Shown here piece after piece: positions 13,101-23,519 of a stretch of DNA of 64,000 bases. The DNA comes from Rhizobium sp. Lineage in GTDB: Bacteria; Pseudomonadota; Alphaproteobacteria; Rhizobiales; Rhizobiaceae. The stretch covers positions 124,001 through 188,000 of the forward strand of contig JAPZUE010000007.1 of assembly GCA_027533385.1 (NCBI GenBank), in the 5' to 3' direction. Under the pieces are notes generated by a model. That model was not told the origin of the DNA. It saw only the letters and a list, made by a program, of their open reading frames with translations, and did not search any database. Positions within the stretch are counted from its first letter, which is position 1; every line of letters starts with the position of its first letter. Made by a program: the position numbers and the translations under genes.

Positions 13101-14579
13101 ATGCAGGTTATCGAAACGCTCGCTGAAGGGCTGAAGCGCGAAATCAAGGTCGTCATTCCGGCCAAGGACATGGAACAGCGCATGAACGAGCGTCTGGCCG
13201 AGGTGAAGGACAAGGTCCGCATCAACGGCTTCCGCCCGGGCAAGGTGCCGACCTCCCATGTCAAGAAGATGTATGGCAAGTCGATCATGGCTGAACTCGT
13301 CAACGAGATCATCCGCGACAAGCCCTCGGCAATCCTCTCCGAGCGCGGCGAAAAGTCGGCGACGCAGCCGGAAATCGTCATGACCGAGGACGAGAAGGAA
13401 GCGGAAAAGATCCTGTCGGCTCAGGCTGACCTGGAGTTCACGCTCTCCTACGAAATCATCCCGGCAATCGAACTGAAGTCGGTCGATGGCATCAAGGTCA
13501 CCCGCGAAGTCGTCGAAGTCTCAGAAGACGAGATCAACGAGCAGATCGAAAAGATCGCTGAAAGCGCCCGTACCTTCGAAACCAAGAAGGGCAAGGCTGC
13601 CGATGGCGACCGCGTCACCATGGACTACCTCGGCAAGGTCGACGGCGTTCCCTTCGATGGCGGCAAGGACGAAGACGCAGAACTCGTTCTCGGCTCCAAC
13701 CGCTTCATCCCGGGCTTCGAAGAGCAGCTCGTTGGTCTGAAGGCCGGTGACGAAAAGGTCATCACCGTGACCTTCCCGGCCGACTATCCGGCGGCCAACC
13801 TCGCCGGCAAGGAAGCAACCTTCGATATCACCGTCAAGGAAGTCGCTGCCCCGGCCAAGACCGAAATCAATGACGAACTGGCCACCAAGCTCGGCGTCGA
13901 ATCGGTTGAAAAGCTGAAGGAAATCGTACGCGGCCAGATCGAAAGCCAGTACGGCAACGTCACCCGCCAGAAGGTCAAGCGTCAGATCCTCGACCAGCTG
14001 GACACGCTCTACAAGTTCGAGTCGCCCTCCAAGCTGATCGACGCCGAGTTCGAAAACATCTGGCGCCAGATCAACACCGATCTCGCCCAGTCCGGCAAGA
14101 CCTTCGCTGACGAAGACACGACCGAAGAAGCCGCTCGCGAAGAATACCGCGCGCTCGCCGAGCGTCGCGTTCGCCTCGGCCTCGTTCTCTCCGAGATCGG
14201 CGAAAAGGCCGGCATCGAAGTGACCGAAGAAGAAATGCAGCGTTCGCTCTTCGCCCAGCTGCAGCAGTTCCCGGGCCAGGAAAAGCAGATCCTCGACTTC
14301 TTCCGCAACACCCCGGGTGCTGCCGCTTCGCTGCGCGCACCGATCTTCGAAGAGAAGGTCATCGACAAGCTGCTCGCTGAAGTCTCCGTCACCGACAAGA
14401 AGGTGACGAAGGAAGAGCTGCTGGCTGACGACGCCGAAGAAGGCGAAAAGTCCGCCAAGAAGGCTGCCCCGAAGAAGAAGGCTGCTGCCAAGGCTGACGA
14501 CGCTGCCGAAGGCGAAGAAGCCGCTCCGAAGAAGAAGGCAGCTCCGAAGAAGAAGGCCGCCGAAGGCGACGCCGAGTAA
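13101..14579 (+). CDS. tig: Trigger factor, ribosome-associated chaperone
   Basis: The 492-aa protein has an N-terminal ribosome-binding domain with the signature NGFRPGKVP (about residues 42-50). A central FKBP-type prolyl isomerase domain ([29 protein letters not shown]) and the C-terminal substrate-binding helices follow. The last 45 residues form a low-complexity Lys/Ala/Glu tail with KKKAA repeats, longer than in E. coli TF (432 aa). The start at 13101 is chosen because homology begins at [15 protein letters not shown], with AAGGTAAG upstream; an earlier in-frame extension would run through the tRNA. It is followed by its own terminator. Confidence 0.96.
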   Translation: MQVIETLAEGLKREIKVVIPAKDMEQRMNERLAEVKDKVRINGFRPGKVPTSHVKKMYGKSIMAELVNEIIRDKPSAILSERGEKSATQPEIVMTEDEKEAEKILSAQADLEFTLSYEIIPAIELKSVDGIKVTREVVEVSEDEINEQIEKIAESARTFETKKGKAADGDRVTMDYLGKVDGVPFDGGKDEDAELVLGSNRFIPGFEEQLVGLKAGDEKVITVTFPADYPAANLAGKEATFDITVKEVAAPAKTEINDELATKLGVESVEKLKEIVRGQIESQYGNVTRQKVKRQILDQLDTLYKFESPSKLIDAEFENIWRQINTDLAQSGKTFADEDTTEEAAREEYRALAERRVRLGLVLSEIGEKAGIEVTEEEMQRSLFAQLQQFPGQEKQILDFFRNTPGAAASLRAPIFEEKVIDKLLAEVSVTDKKVTKEELLADDAEEGEKSAKKAAPKKKAAAKADDAAEGEEAAPKKKAAPKKKAAEGDAE

Positions 14580-14606
14580 TCTCGGGGTTCCGGTTGAATT
14601 TCAGAG

Positions 14607-14632
14607 AAAGCCGTCCTCCGGGGCGGCTTTTT
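14607..14632 (+). terminator. Rho-independent terminator of tig
   Basis: AAAGCCG and CGGCTTT form a stem around a TCCTCCGGGG loop, followed by TTTTTCATG. It lies 27 bases after the tig stop and just before the MBL-fold gene. Confidence 0.75.
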
Positions 14633-14655
14633 CATGTTTGGGAGTGGAGGACGCG

Positions 14656-15405
14656 ATGCAGATCAGGCTGATCAGAAGTGCGACGCTGACTGTCGAGCTT
14701 GCCAGCATCCGGTTGCTGATCGATCCCTGGCTCGCGGCCAAGGGGGCAGGCAAAAGCTATTCTGGACGCGGTCCGTCACCGCTTGTCGATCTGCCTTGCC
14801 CGGTCGATGAGCTTCTCGAGGGCATAGACGCGGTGCTCGTGTCGCATCTCCATTCCGACCACTTCGACGAGGTCGCTCAGACGCGACTGGCCAGATCCAT
14901 GCCCATTCTGTGCCATGCTCGGGATCGAGATGCGATCAAGGCCATGGGCTTTGAGGATGTTCGGGCCATTGGTGACGCAATCCGCATCGGTGATGTCACG
15001 ATCAGGACCACCGACGGCCGCCATGGTCCGCCGGAGGTGCTGGAAGACATGGGGGAGGTGTCAGGTTTTCTGATCAGCGCACCATCCGAACTGAAATTGT
15101 ATTGGGCGGGCGATACCATCCTGTGTCCGGAGGTCGAGTCCGTGCTGGCGGGTGATCGGCCTGACATCGTTGTGATCCATGGCTGCGGCGCGCTTTGGAA
15201 CGGCAAAGGTCCGCTGGTCATGGATGCGGCCATGGTCATGGAAACGCTCCGGCAGGCGGGCGATGCGACGGTCATTGTTACCCATCTCGATGCGGTCGAT
15301 CATGCAACCGTTTCCCGCGCCGACATTCGCGCTATGGCGGCCAAGCAGGCCCTGGCCACGACTCGCCTGTTGATACCGGAAGACGGAGAACGGCTCGATT
15401 TTTAA
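14656..15405 (+). CDS. MBL-fold metal-dependent hydrolase (UlaG-like)
   Basis: The 249-aa protein has the metallo-beta-lactamase motif HLHSDHFD (His64, His66, Asp68, His69). It also has the early LLIDPWLAAKG strand, later metal-ligand candidates (GDTILCPEV, VTHLDAVDH) and DGRHGPPE. This resembles UlaG/RomA-type hydrolases with cytoplasmic phosphoester or lactone substrates. No signal peptide is present. The ATG at 14656 is preceded by GGAGTGGAGG at 14641-14650. It converges with the MFS gene 10 bases away. The substrate is unknown. Confidence 0.85.
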   Translation: MQIRLIRSATLTVELASIRLLIDPWLAAKGAGKSYSGRGPSPLVDLPCPVDELLEGIDAVLVSHLHSDHFDEVAQTRLARSMPILCHARDRDAIKAMGFEDVRAIGDAIRIGDVTIRTTDGRHGPPEVLEDMGEVSGFLISAPSELKLYWAGDTILCPEVESVLAGDRPDIVVIHGCGALWNGKGPLVMDAAMVMETLRQAGDATVIVTHLDAVDHATVSRADIRAMAAKQALATTRLLIPEDGERLDF

Positions 15406-15415
15406 CGCGAAATTC

Positions 15416-16624
15416 CTAGCCGGGCTTGTGTCTTGAACGGTCGACGGCCAGAAGGCCCGCGACGCCGACGATTGCCAGGGCAAGGCCGAGCCAGGCCGTG
15501 CCGGAATAGCCGAAGAAGTGCGCGCCCACAGCAAAAGTGGCAGCACTGACGGCATTGCCGAGAAAGGCATTGATCGGCATGAAGGCCGTCCCGAGACCCG
15601 GTCGTGTTGGAAAGAGATCCTGGAAATAGGTGATCGGCAGCGAGAGAAGCGCAGCTGCGGTGGCAGCGCCCGGCAGAGCAAGTGCGTAGAAATGCCAGGG
15701 CTCGCTAGCGAAGGCGAACCCCACCATGTGCAGGCCGTAGAGCAGTGCTGAAGCCACGATCAGCACGAGCAGGCTGAAACGCTTCAGGAGCGACGCTGCG
15801 ATCAGCATGAAGGGGATCTCGATGAAGGCTATGAGCGCGGCAATGAACCCGACATCCCGGGTGGAGCCGCCCAGTTCGAGCGTCAGAATGAGCGGCCATA
15901 TGGTGCCAGCGAGCCGTGTCGTTCCGGTCACGGCGGCCATCGCGATCATCCGCACCAGCATGTCAGCCCTGATCAGTTCGCGCAGAGCCTCACGGAATGC
16001 TGCACCACTGGTGCCTCCAGCCTGTTTCTGTTCCTTCGGTGGCGCAAGGAGAAGAACAGAGGCCGTGGCGATCAACAATGTGCAAGTCGCCGCCGCGCCC
16101 CACGCGCCAATCATGTTTGCCGATTGCGCAAGGACGAGGCCAAGGATCGCCGGCATCACAACCCAGGACGCCGACATGAAGGCGCGCACGACCGTGTTGA
16201 CCGCTGCTGCGTCCTGCTGCGACAGATCCGCCGTCTCGATCCGAGCGGAGGCAAAGAGCAGCGAATGCACGGCCTGTGCAAAGGGAATGACGAAAGCGGT
16301 GGCGATGACGAAGACCGGGATGGTCGGAAAGAGAAAGATCGCGCCATAGCCGATCGTGCCCGCAATCCCCAGAAGCGCGATCATCCGGCGGCGATCGCTC
16401 ATGCCATCGGAGAGGATCCCGAGCGAGACGCTGATGGTGACTGTCATGATCGAGGCGACCACCGTCAGCGCGGAATAGGCCTGGTCGCTCATGCCGAGCG
16501 CCCCGATGGCCGTCACGCCGAGATAGGGCAGGGTCGCGCCATAGGCGCAGCCTTGCACGAAGATCATGATCGACAGGAGGACCAGTTGCGGCCTGGCCGC
16601 AATCTGGCGGAAAGACGAGGACAT
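15416..16624 (-). CDS. Major facilitator superfamily transporter
   Basis: The 402-aa protein has about twelve hydrophobic segments. The loop between segments 2 and 3 reads GILSDGMSDRRR, the classic MFS signature, and a central cytoplasmic loop is seen around PPKEQKQAGG. The second half contains RPGLGTAFMPINAFLGNAV. The architecture resembles sugar- or drug-efflux families of the MFS, but the substrate cannot be assigned. It is transcribed toward the MBL-fold gene, with no obvious operon partner. Confidence 0.85.
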   Translation of the reverse strand: MSSSFRQIAARPQLVLLSIMIFVQGCAYGATLPYLGVTAIGALGMSDQAYSALTVVASIMTVTISVSLGILSDGMSDRRRMIALLGIAGTIGYGAIFLFPTIPVFVIATAFVIPFAQAVHSLLFASARIETADLSQQDAAAVNTVVRAFMSASWVVMPAILGLVLAQSANMIGAWGAAATCTLLIATASVLLLAPPKEQKQAGGTSGAAFREALRELIRADMLVRMIAMAAVTGTTRLAGTIWPLILTLELGGSTRDVGFIAALIAFIEIPFMLIAASLLKRFSLLVLIVASALLYGLHMVGFAFASEPWHFYALALPGAATAAALLSLPITYFQDLFPTRPGLGTAFMPINAFLGNAVSAATFAVGAHFFGYSGTAWLGLALAIVGVAGLLAVDRSRHKPG

Positions 16625-16716
16625 GGGCGACTCGAAGCTCTGCGAAGGAGTTGCCTCATTAGCAGCTGGGCAACGCTTCGTCTCGCCTCAGAACCGACGG
16701 GCTGGGACCTGAAATG

Positions 16717-18141
16717 TCACTCCGCGGCCCGGCGTTCTGCCTTCTCCACCTTCAGCTCGCCCATCCGGTTCCAGGCGTCGAGCCCGGCGATCTTGTAGGC
16801 TTCGGCGAGCGTCGGATAGTTGAAGGTGTTTTCGACGAAGTATTCGACGGTGCCCTTGAGGTTGAGGACAGCCTGGCCGATATGCACCAGTTCGGTTGCC
16901 CCTTCGCCGACGATATGCACGCCGAGCAAGCGGCGGGTCTTCAGGGAGAAGATCATCTTCAGCATGCCGCTGTCGAGGCCCATGATATGGCCGCGCGAGG
17001 TTTCCCGGAAATGCGCGATCCCGGTTTCGTAAGGGATCCCGCGCTGGATGACCTCTTCTTCGGTCAGACCACAGGTCGAAATCTCGGGCACCGCATAGAT
17101 GCCATAGGGGAAATACTGCGGTGGATCATGCGCCGGTGCCCCAACCGCATGGCGGGCGGCGATACGGCCCTGTTCCATCGAGGTGGAGGCGAGCGATGGG
17201 AAACCGACCACGTCGCCGGCAGCATAGATGTTCGGAACGGAGGTCTGGAAAGTGTCCGGGTTCACCTTCAGGCGACCGCGATTGTCGGCTTCGAGCCCCG
17301 CGGCCTGAAGGTTCAGCGTGTCGGTTGCGCCAACACGACCGGCGGCGAAAAGCACCATTTCCGAAGTCAGCACACGCCCGTTCTTCAGCGTCACGCGGCA
17401 CTTGCCGTCGACTTTTTCGACCCCCTCGACCGTCTGGCCGAAGATCAGCTTCATGTTGCGGTCGCGCAGCTGGTAGGTGAAGTCCTCGACGATTTCCTTG
17501 TCGATGAAATCGAGCATGGTGTCGCGCGGCTCCACCACCGTGACGACGGTATCGAGCGCCGAGAAGATCGTCGCATATTCGATGCCGATGACGCCGGCGC
17601 CGATGACGATCATCGAGCGCGGCAGCTCCTTGATTTCCAAAATTTCGTCGCTGTCGATGATGCTGACGCCGTCGAAGGGAATGTGCGTCGGCTTGAACGG
17701 CCGCGTCCCGACAGCCAGCAGAACGGATTTTGCCTGCACATGCACGACTTCCCCGTCCTCCTTGACGACTTCAAGGGTCTGCGGATCGAGGAAATGCGCC
17801 TTGCCGCGCATCTGGTGTACGCGGTTGCGGGAAAACTGGTGTTCAAGCACTTCGACCTCGTGGTCGAGCGTGATCAACAGGCGGCGGCGGAGGTCATCGG
17901 CGCTGATTTCCTGCTTCACGCGGTAGCTGCGGCCGTAAAAACCGCGCTCGCGCCAACCCGTGAGGTTGAGCGCCGTTTCGCGCAGGGTCTTGGAAGGGAT
18001 CGTACCGGTATGAACCGATACGCCACCGACACGCGTGCCCTTTTCGATGACGAGAACCTTCTTTTCCAGCTTGGCCGCCTGGATCGCCGCGCGGCGTCCT
18101 GCCGGTCCGCTGCCAATTACGACAAAGTCATACTGGTTCAT
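16717..18141 (-). CDS. sthA: Si-specific NAD(P)+ transhydrogenase (soluble, SthA)
   Basis: The 474-aa flavoprotein has an N-terminal FAD Rossmann motif GSGPAGRRAA (residues 10-19) and a second NAD-binding motif VIGAGVIGIEYATIF. The C-terminal pyridine nucleotide-disulfide dimerisation domain ends NYPTLAEAYKIAGLDA. Where lipoamide-type reductases carry the redox disulfide, the protein reads VHTGTIPSKTLRE (43-55) with no cysteine pair, which is the mark of SthA/UdhA. The enzyme exchanges hydride between NADPH and NAD+. The start at 18141 follows AGAGGCACCTC at good spacing. Confidence 0.93.
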   Translation of the reverse strand: MNQYDFVVIGSGPAGRRAAIQAAKLEKKVLVIEKGTRVGGVSVHTGTIPSKTLRETALNLTGWRERGFYGRSYRVKQEISADDLRRRLLITLDHEVEVLEHQFSRNRVHQMRGKAHFLDPQTLEVVKEDGEVVHVQAKSVLLAVGTRPFKPTHIPFDGVSIIDSDEILEIKELPRSMIVIGAGVIGIEYATIFSALDTVVTVVEPRDTMLDFIDKEIVEDFTYQLRDRNMKLIFGQTVEGVEKVDGKCRVTLKNGRVLTSEMVLFAAGRVGATDTLNLQAAGLEADNRGRLKVNPDTFQTSVPNIYAAGDVVGFPSLASTSMEQGRIAARHAVGAPAHDPPQYFPYGIYAVPEISTCGLTEEEVIQRGIPYETGIAHFRETSRGHIMGLDSGMLKMIFSLKTRRLLGVHIVGEGATELVHIGQAVLNLKGTVEYFVENTFNYPTLAEAYKIAGLDAWNRMGELKVEKAERRAAE

Positions 18142-18291
18142 GAGGTGCCTCTGATTCGCCTGCTGCCATGCTGCAGTGCACATTTTCCATAGCCAGTATG
18201 ACAGGGCAACGTCACCGTTTCGTTATCACAGACGAATGTGAAGGAGAGTTGTCGCCAAAGCGCCGGCAGGGTGCCGATCGCAGTAGCTCAG

Positions 18292-19167
18292 TCAGATCAG
18301 CCGCAGGCCCTTGAGGCTCGCATGGCCGTCCTTGCCGATGATGATGTGGTCGTGGACGGTGATGCCGAGCGGCTTCGCCGTCTCGACGATCGTGCGCGTC
18401 ATGTCGATATCCGCCCGCGACGGTGTCGGGTCACCACTTGGATGGTTATGCACGAGGATGATTGCGGTCGCCGAAAGTTCGAGTGCGCGTTTGACCACTT
18501 CACGCGGATAGACCGGCGTATGGTCCACCGTGCCGCGCCCCTGGATCTCATCTGCAATCAGCACGTTGCGCTTGTCGAGGAAGAGAATGCGGAACTGCTC
18601 CGTGGTCTCGTAGGCCATGGCGGCATGGCAATAGTCGATGACGGCCGACCAAGAGGAGAGGACCTGTTTCTCGCGCAATTCGCTTTTCAGCATGCGTTGC
18701 GCGACACTGGCGATCAGCTTGAGATCGATCGCCACGGTCTCGCCCACGCCCTTGACCTCCTGCAGGAGGGCAGGCGGCGCACCGAGCACGCCCGCCAGCG
18801 TCTGGAAGCGGGCGAGCAGCGCCTTGGCGATCGGCTTGGTGTCGCGACGCGGAATGAGCCGGAAGAGCAAGAGTTCGAGGATCTCGTAGTCGGCAAGCGC
18901 TGTCTCGCCGCCCTCGCGGAAGCGGTTGCGCAGCCTCTCGCGATGACCGAGATAATGCGCCTCTGGCTGCATGGCGGCCCGCGTCGATGCCGCCTTGGCG
19001 ATATTCGTGTCGCGCGTTGGCTGCTCGGCAAAGAAGCTGCGTTCATCGACGTCGTGGAAGTCATCGACTGCAGGGGCCCCTGGCGAACCGAAAAGGTCGC
19101 CCGCCTCGTCTGCCATCACACCTTGCCCGCGTGCAGAACCGTCTGCGAATGGAAGCTTGCCTGTCAT
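18292..19167 (-). CDS. radC: RadC/YeeS family JAB-domain protein
   Basis: The 291-aa protein combines a helix-hairpin-helix-like region ([34 protein letters not shown]) with a C-terminal JAB/MPN metalloprotease-like domain. That domain holds [14 protein letters not shown] at 240-253 (His240, His242, Asp253 as zinc ligands). RadC proteins are historically linked to DNA repair, but that role has not held up in E. coli, so the function is open. A start at 19167 is chosen over 19206 because GGGGTGG precedes it. It follows map on the same strand. Confidence 0.92.
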   Translation of the reverse strand: MTGKLPFADGSARGQGVMADEAGDLFGSPGAPAVDDFHDVDERSFFAEQPTRDTNIAKAASTRAAMQPEAHYLGHRERLRNRFREGGETALADYEILELLLFRLIPRRDTKPIAKALLARFQTLAGVLGAPPALLQEVKGVGETVAIDLKLIASVAQRMLKSELREKQVLSSWSAVIDYCHAAMAYETTEQFRILFLDKRNVLIADEIQGRGTVDHTPVYPREVVKRALELSATAIILVHNHPSGDPTPSRADIDMTRTIVETAKPLGITVHDHIIIGKDGHASLKGLRLI

Positions 19168-19282
19168 GCCACCCCAATCCTGACCGTCATGGTCGAACGG
19201 CTGCAAGGCCGCACGGATATAGTGACACGACTGCCGCCGCGCGCAAGTTCAAGTTGCGGAAAGTGGTGCCTTGCCGCCGGCC

Positions 19283-20107
19283 TCAGGCGAGGCCGGGGCG
19301 GTCCAGGCCTGCTGGCGAGAGGGTGAAGATCTCGCAGCCTGTCGCCGTCACGCCGACGGTGTGCTCGTATTGTGCGGTCAGCGACCGGTCGCGAGTGACG
19401 GCGGTCCAGCCATCCGAGAGCACCTTCACATGCGGCTTGCCGAGATTGATCATCGGCTCGATGGTGAAGATCATGCCTTCACGCAGTTCCGGACCTTCGT
19501 TCGCCTTGCCGTAGTGCAGGATGTTCGGGCTGTCGTGGAAGAGGCGCCCGACCCCGTGGCCACAGAAATCGCGCACCACCGAACAGCGTTCGGCTTCCGC
19601 ATAGTTCTGGATCGCTTCGCCGATCGCACCCGTGCGTGCGCCGGGACGCACGGCGCCGATCCCGCGCATCAGGCATTCATAGGTGACTTCCATCAGGCGC
19701 TCGGCGGCGCGCTTGACCTGGCCGACGGGATACATGCGGCTCGAATCGCCGTGCCAGCCATCGAGCAGGAAGGTCACGTCGATGTTGACGATGTCGCCGT
19801 CGCGCAGCGGCTTGTCGTCCGGCATGCCGTGACAGACGACATGGTTGATCGAGGTGCAGACGGAATACTTGTAGCCACGATAGTTCAGCGTTGCGGGCAG
19901 GGCGCCGTGGTCGGCGCCGAACTCGAAGACGAATCGGTCGATGGCTGCCGTCGTCACACCCGGCTTCACCATCGGCACGAGTGCGTCGAGGCAGCGCGCG
20001 GTCAACTGGCAGGCGCGGCGCATGCCCTCGAAGTCGTCTGCGCCGTACAGCCGGATCGCGCCGGTGTTTTTCAACGGCGCCGTCGCCGCATCGATATAGG
20101 TGACCAT
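19283..20107 (-). CDS. map: Methionine aminopeptidase, type I
   Basis: The 274-aa enzyme removes the initiator methionine from new proteins. The pita-bread fold motifs are present: CTSINHVVCHGMPDD, NIDVTFLLDGWHGDSSRMY (two Asp ligands), FCGHGVGRLFHDSP (His), FTIEPMI (Glu) and YEHTVGVT. No N-terminal zinc-finger extension is present. It lies between sfsA and radC on the same strand with short gaps (40 and 115 bases), suggesting one transcript. Confidence 0.96.
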   Translation of the reverse strand: MVTYIDAATAPLKNTGAIRLYGADDFEGMRRACQLTARCLDALVPMVKPGVTTAAIDRFVFEFGADHGALPATLNYRGYKYSVCTSINHVVCHGMPDDKPLRDGDIVNIDVTFLLDGWHGDSSRMYPVGQVKRAAERLMEVTYECLMRGIGAVRPGARTGAIGEAIQNYAEAERCSVVRDFCGHGVGRLFHDSPNILHYGKANEGPELREGMIFTIEPMINLGKPHVKVLSDGWTAVTRDRSLTAQYEHTVGVTATGCEIFTLSPAGLDRPGLA

Positions 20108-20147
20108 GGGGTGGCTTTCGAAACCTCTAATCTAGGATCTTGGCCGT

Positions 20148-20867
20148 TCATAAAGCACGCAGACCGTCTTCGTCTATCGGGATGAGGCATTCGGGTACGA
20201 TTTTGAAGCGGTCGAGCGCGCATCGGATGGCATAGGCCTCCACGCCGCGTGCAATCGCTCGCGTGAAGGCTCGGCCATAGGCAGGGTCGAGATCGGCGCA
20301 GATCTTCAGCCGATCGCAGTCCGCGCGCTGGACAACGAAGAGCATCGCCGCCCTTCTTCCCGTCTCGACCAGGTCGCCCATCTCGTCGAGATGCTTGGCA
20401 CCACGGCTCGTCACACTGTCCGGGAACTCGGCAAGGCCCGCCGCGCGGATAAAGTGCACGTTCTTTACCTCGACATGCACACTGCCCTTGCCCTCGTCTT
20501 CGAGCAGGATGTCGATGCGCGAATTACGGCCGTAGCGCTGTTCGCGCTTGAGCGTCTGAAAGCCATCGAGCCGCGGCACGAGCCCGGCGAGGATCGCCTC
20601 CTCGGCAAGGCGATTGGGAAGCGCCGTGTTCACCCCGACCACGGTGCCATCGGCTTCGACCAGTTCCAGCGCATGGGCGTATTTCCGGCTGGAGGCGTCA
20701 TGCCGCGACAGCCAGATCCGCGATCCCGGTTCGGCCAAACCCCGCATCGAGCCAGTGTTCGGGCAAAAGCCGGTGATCTCGCCGCCGTCCTCGAGGATGG
20801 CGTCGAACAGGAAGCGCTTGTAGCGGCGGACCAGCCTCGCTGGGATCAGGGGCGGAGAGAAGATCAT
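20148..20867 (-). CDS. sfsA: SfsA DNA/RNA nuclease-fold protein
   Basis: The 239-aa protein has the SfsA signature [10 protein letters not shown] near residue 35. Other family blocks are [40 protein letters not shown] and a late [13 protein letters not shown]. SfsA was first described as a sugar-fermentation stimulation protein and has a nuclease-like core with the conserved Asp and EVK residues. It is 18 bases downstream of phaC, probably in the same transcriptional unit. Confidence 0.95.
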   Translation of the reverse strand: MIFSPPLIPARLVRRYKRFLFDAILEDGGEITGFCPNTGSMRGLAEPGSRIWLSRHDASSRKYAHALELVEADGTVVGVNTALPNRLAEEAILAGLVPRLDGFQTLKREQRYGRNSRIDILLEDEGKGSVHVEVKNVHFIRAAGLAEFPDSVTSRGAKHLDEMGDLVETGRRAAMLFVVQRADCDRLKICADLDPAYGRAFTRAIARGVEAYAIRCALDRFKIVPECLIPIDEDGLRAL

Positions 20868-20885
20868 CCGGTGTGGGCGCTGTGC

Positions 20886-22718
20886 TCAGACCCGGGCAAG
20901 CACATAACGCCCGGGCGCGTCCGCGATTGCGTTTAATGCATCGCCGCCCGGCTTGCGGGCAGGCACCCGTTCGTCGGCGAGCTTCTCGATCCAGACCTGC
21001 CAGTGCGGCCACCAGGAGCCCGGTGTCTCCTTGGCGTTCGCCATCCAGTCTTCATAGGTTCCACTGACGGCCCCGTTGGTCCAGTACTGATACTTCTGCT
21101 TGTCCGGCGGATTGACGACACCGGCGATGTGACCCGAACCGGAGACCACGTATTCGACCGGCCCGCCGAAAAGGCTGCTGCCGACGAAGACGGACTTTGC
21201 CGGCGCAATGTGGTCTTCCTTGGTCGCCAGATTGTAGATCGGGATCTTCACGTCCTTCAGCGACAACCGCTTTCCGGCAAGCTCCATCTTGCCCTGGCTC
21301 AGCGTGTTGTTGAGATAGCAATTGCGCAGATAGAAGGAGTGATTGGCCGCCGCCATTCGGGTCGAATCGGAATTCCAGTACAAGAGGTCGAAGGGCATCG
21401 GATCCTGGCCCTTCAGGTAGTTGTTGACGAAATAGGGCCAGATCAGCTCCGAGGCGCGCAGCATGTTGAAGGCCGCCGCCATCTTCGAGCCGTCGAGATA
21501 GCCGGTCTCGTGCATCCGCTCTTCCAGGCTGCGCAATTGCCCCTCGTCGACGAAGACCTTGAGGTCGCCGGCATAGGTAAAGTCCACCTGGGTGGTGAAC
21601 AGCGTGGCGCTGGCGATCCGCTTGTTCTTCTCCTGCGCATGCAAAGCAAGGGCTGCCGCAAGCAGCGTGCCGCCGACGCAGTATCCGATCGCATTCACCT
21701 CGCGTTCGCCGGTTGCCTTCTCCACGGTGTCGAGGGCGAAATCGACGCCCTCGCGGATATAGGCTTCCCAGTCCTTGGTCGCATGGCGCTCGTCGGGGTT
21801 AACCCAGGAGATGACAAAGACCGTATGCCCCTGGTCGACACACCACTTGATGAAGCTCTTCTGCGGATTGAGGTCGAGAATATAGAACTTGTTGATCCAG
21901 GGCGGGCAGATCAGGAGAGGGCGCTTCAGCACCGTCTCGGTCGTTGCCTCATACTGGATGACCTCGCAGACATCGCTCTGCGCGATCACCTTGCCCGGCG
22001 TGATCGCCATGTTTTCGCCGACGGCGAATTTGCTGGTGTCTGTCTGCCGGATGCGAAGATCGCCACCGCCAGCGGCGATGTCTTCGGCCAGCATCTGCAT
22101 GCCTTTGACAAGGTTTGCTCCGCTGCTCTGCACGGTCTCCTTGTAGAGCTGCGGATTGGTGGCGACGAAATTCGCCGGCGACAGCGCCGCTGTGATCTGC
22201 CGCATGTAGAAATTGGCCTTATGTCGCGTGTGCTCGTCGAGCCCGCCGGCATCATTGACCATCTTCTCGGCCCATTGCGACAAGACGAGATAGGTCTGGC
22301 GCAGGAAATCGAAGAAGGGATTGCGCTCCCAGTCCTCGTCGGAGAAGCGCTTATCCTTCGGAAGGGGATCGCTGACCGCCTGTTCCGGCGTCGCGAATCG
22401 CGCCAGCGACCGGCTCCAGACGCCGAACACGGCATTCAGCAGATGCGTCTGGGCCTCCAGCGTGCGCTTTGGGTCCGACATCCAGTATTCCGCGACCTTG
22501 CCCATGGTCTTGACCATTTCGGCTACGGGTTCTGAGACGGGATCGACGATTTCCCCGGTCTCGCGGGGTTTCAGCCAGACGGAGGCAGCCTTGCCGAGGT
22601 TCTCAAGTGCCTTGGCGGCGTTGATGGTCAGCGCCTGTGGATCCTTTATGATGTAGGGCTCGATCAGCTTCGGATCGAACGCGGCATTCGCTTCGGCTTC
22701 TTCCCGCGTCCTGTCCAT
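20886..22718 (-). CDS. phaC: Class I poly(3-hydroxyalkanoate) synthase PhaC
   Basis: The 610-aa protein polymerises hydroxyacyl-CoA into PHA granules. It has the catalytic lipase-like box GYCVGG (Cys347), with the Asp of ATKEDHIAP and the His of SGSGHIAGV completing the triad. The N-terminal PhaC_N domain holds RNPFFDFLRQTYL. The length is typical of class I enzymes. The start has a strong GGGGAGGAC at 8 bases. Other storage genes (phaA, phaB) are not adjacent; the only PHA partner in this window is the phasin at 44294. Confidence 0.97.
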   Translation of the reverse strand: MDRTREEAEANAAFDPKLIEPYIIKDPQALTINAAKALENLGKAASVWLKPRETGEIVDPVSEPVAEMVKTMGKVAEYWMSDPKRTLEAQTHLLNAVFGVWSRSLARFATPEQAVSDPLPKDKRFSDEDWERNPFFDFLRQTYLVLSQWAEKMVNDAGGLDEHTRHKANFYMRQITAALSPANFVATNPQLYKETVQSSGANLVKGMQMLAEDIAAGGGDLRIRQTDTSKFAVGENMAITPGKVIAQSDVCEVIQYEATTETVLKRPLLICPPWINKFYILDLNPQKSFIKWCVDQGHTVFVISWVNPDERHATKDWEAYIREGVDFALDTVEKATGEREVNAIGYCVGGTLLAAALALHAQEKNKRIASATLFTTQVDFTYAGDLKVFVDEGQLRSLEERMHETGYLDGSKMAAAFNMLRASELIWPYFVNNYLKGQDPMPFDLLYWNSDSTRMAAANHSFYLRNCYLNNTLSQGKMELAGKRLSLKDVKIPIYNLATKEDHIAPAKSVFVGSSLFGGPVEYVVSGSGHIAGVVNPPDKQKYQYWTNGAVSGTYEDWMANAKETPGSWWPHWQVWIEKLADERVPARKPGGDALNAIADAPGRYVLARV

Positions 22719-22878
22719 GCCGTCCTCCCCAGGATTGTTCTGGCGTCTTTTGTGTTTGCCTATCCTGCATGAAAACGACTACAAGTTCCAGAGATTGGCG
22801 CATAGTCTTTCGAAGAGGATGGATGATTGCGCCCTTGAGGAATGTCAGTTTTCCGCGTGAACGCGGGCGGTCGGGGCC

Positions 22879-23289
22879 ATGGTGCACAAGAAGTTCAGTT
22901 TCTCGGGTCTTTCGGGGCAGGCGCTTGCCGCCGCAGTCGTCGCGCTGATGGCGGGCACGGGCTGCCAGTCGACCACACCGGCAACGGCTGAGGTCGCGTC
23001 GGTTCCGACAGCCCTGCAGGTGAATGTGGAAGATCCGGACAACCCGGATATGGCGCAGGCGCGCTCGACCTATCGCGACGGCTACCCGAATTTTGGGGGA
23101 TCGCTTAGTGCCGCGAACGTGCAGATGAGCAATGAAGAGGCAATCGCCCTGCAGGCCCAGTTGACGTCGCTTGGCGCCGCGCGCTCGGCCGGCACCATCA
23201 GCGAAGCCGAGTATCAGGCAAGGCTTGCGGAATTGCGCAAGCTTGCGGCGCAGCATGGGGCCGAAACGCAGGCCCAGATCGCCAATTAA
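22879..23289 (+). CDS. Small secreted or lipoprotein-like protein with a SHOCT-like end
   Basis: I do not recognise the family. The 136-aa protein has an N-terminal hydrophobic stretch (residues 13-27) ending GTGCQS; Cys29 could be lipidated, though the residue at -3 (Gly) is poor for a lipobox. A Thr/Ala/Pro linker follows. The C-terminus (about 95-128) reads AARSAGTISEAEYQARLAEL, similar to the short SHOCT-type oligomerisation motif. It is divergent from phaC. An envelope location is likely. Confidence 0.7.
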   Translation: MVHKKFSFSGLSGQALAAAVVALMAGTGCQSTTPATAEVASVPTALQVNVEDPDNPDMAQARSTYRDGYPNFGGSLSAANVQMSNEEAIALQAQLTSLGAARSAGTISEAEYQARLAELRKLAAQHGAETQAQIAN

Positions 23290-23519
23290 GGCTTGCACTG
23301 GCGGCGATTTTTTCGCAAAGCAACCGGGGCGTTTTTGACATAAAATTTCGTCGGCGATTCAGGGCTTGCAGCCGGATTTGCGACAAATTTTCCTGCGAGC
23401 GCTTCGATTGGAATATCATCACGCGCATTCGGTTTCGCGCCTCGTTGCGATGCGGGTGATCACTGGGAAAACGAGCGCGCCTGCCGCGGTTATCATCCGC
23501 GCGGTTTCAGGGGTTGAAG

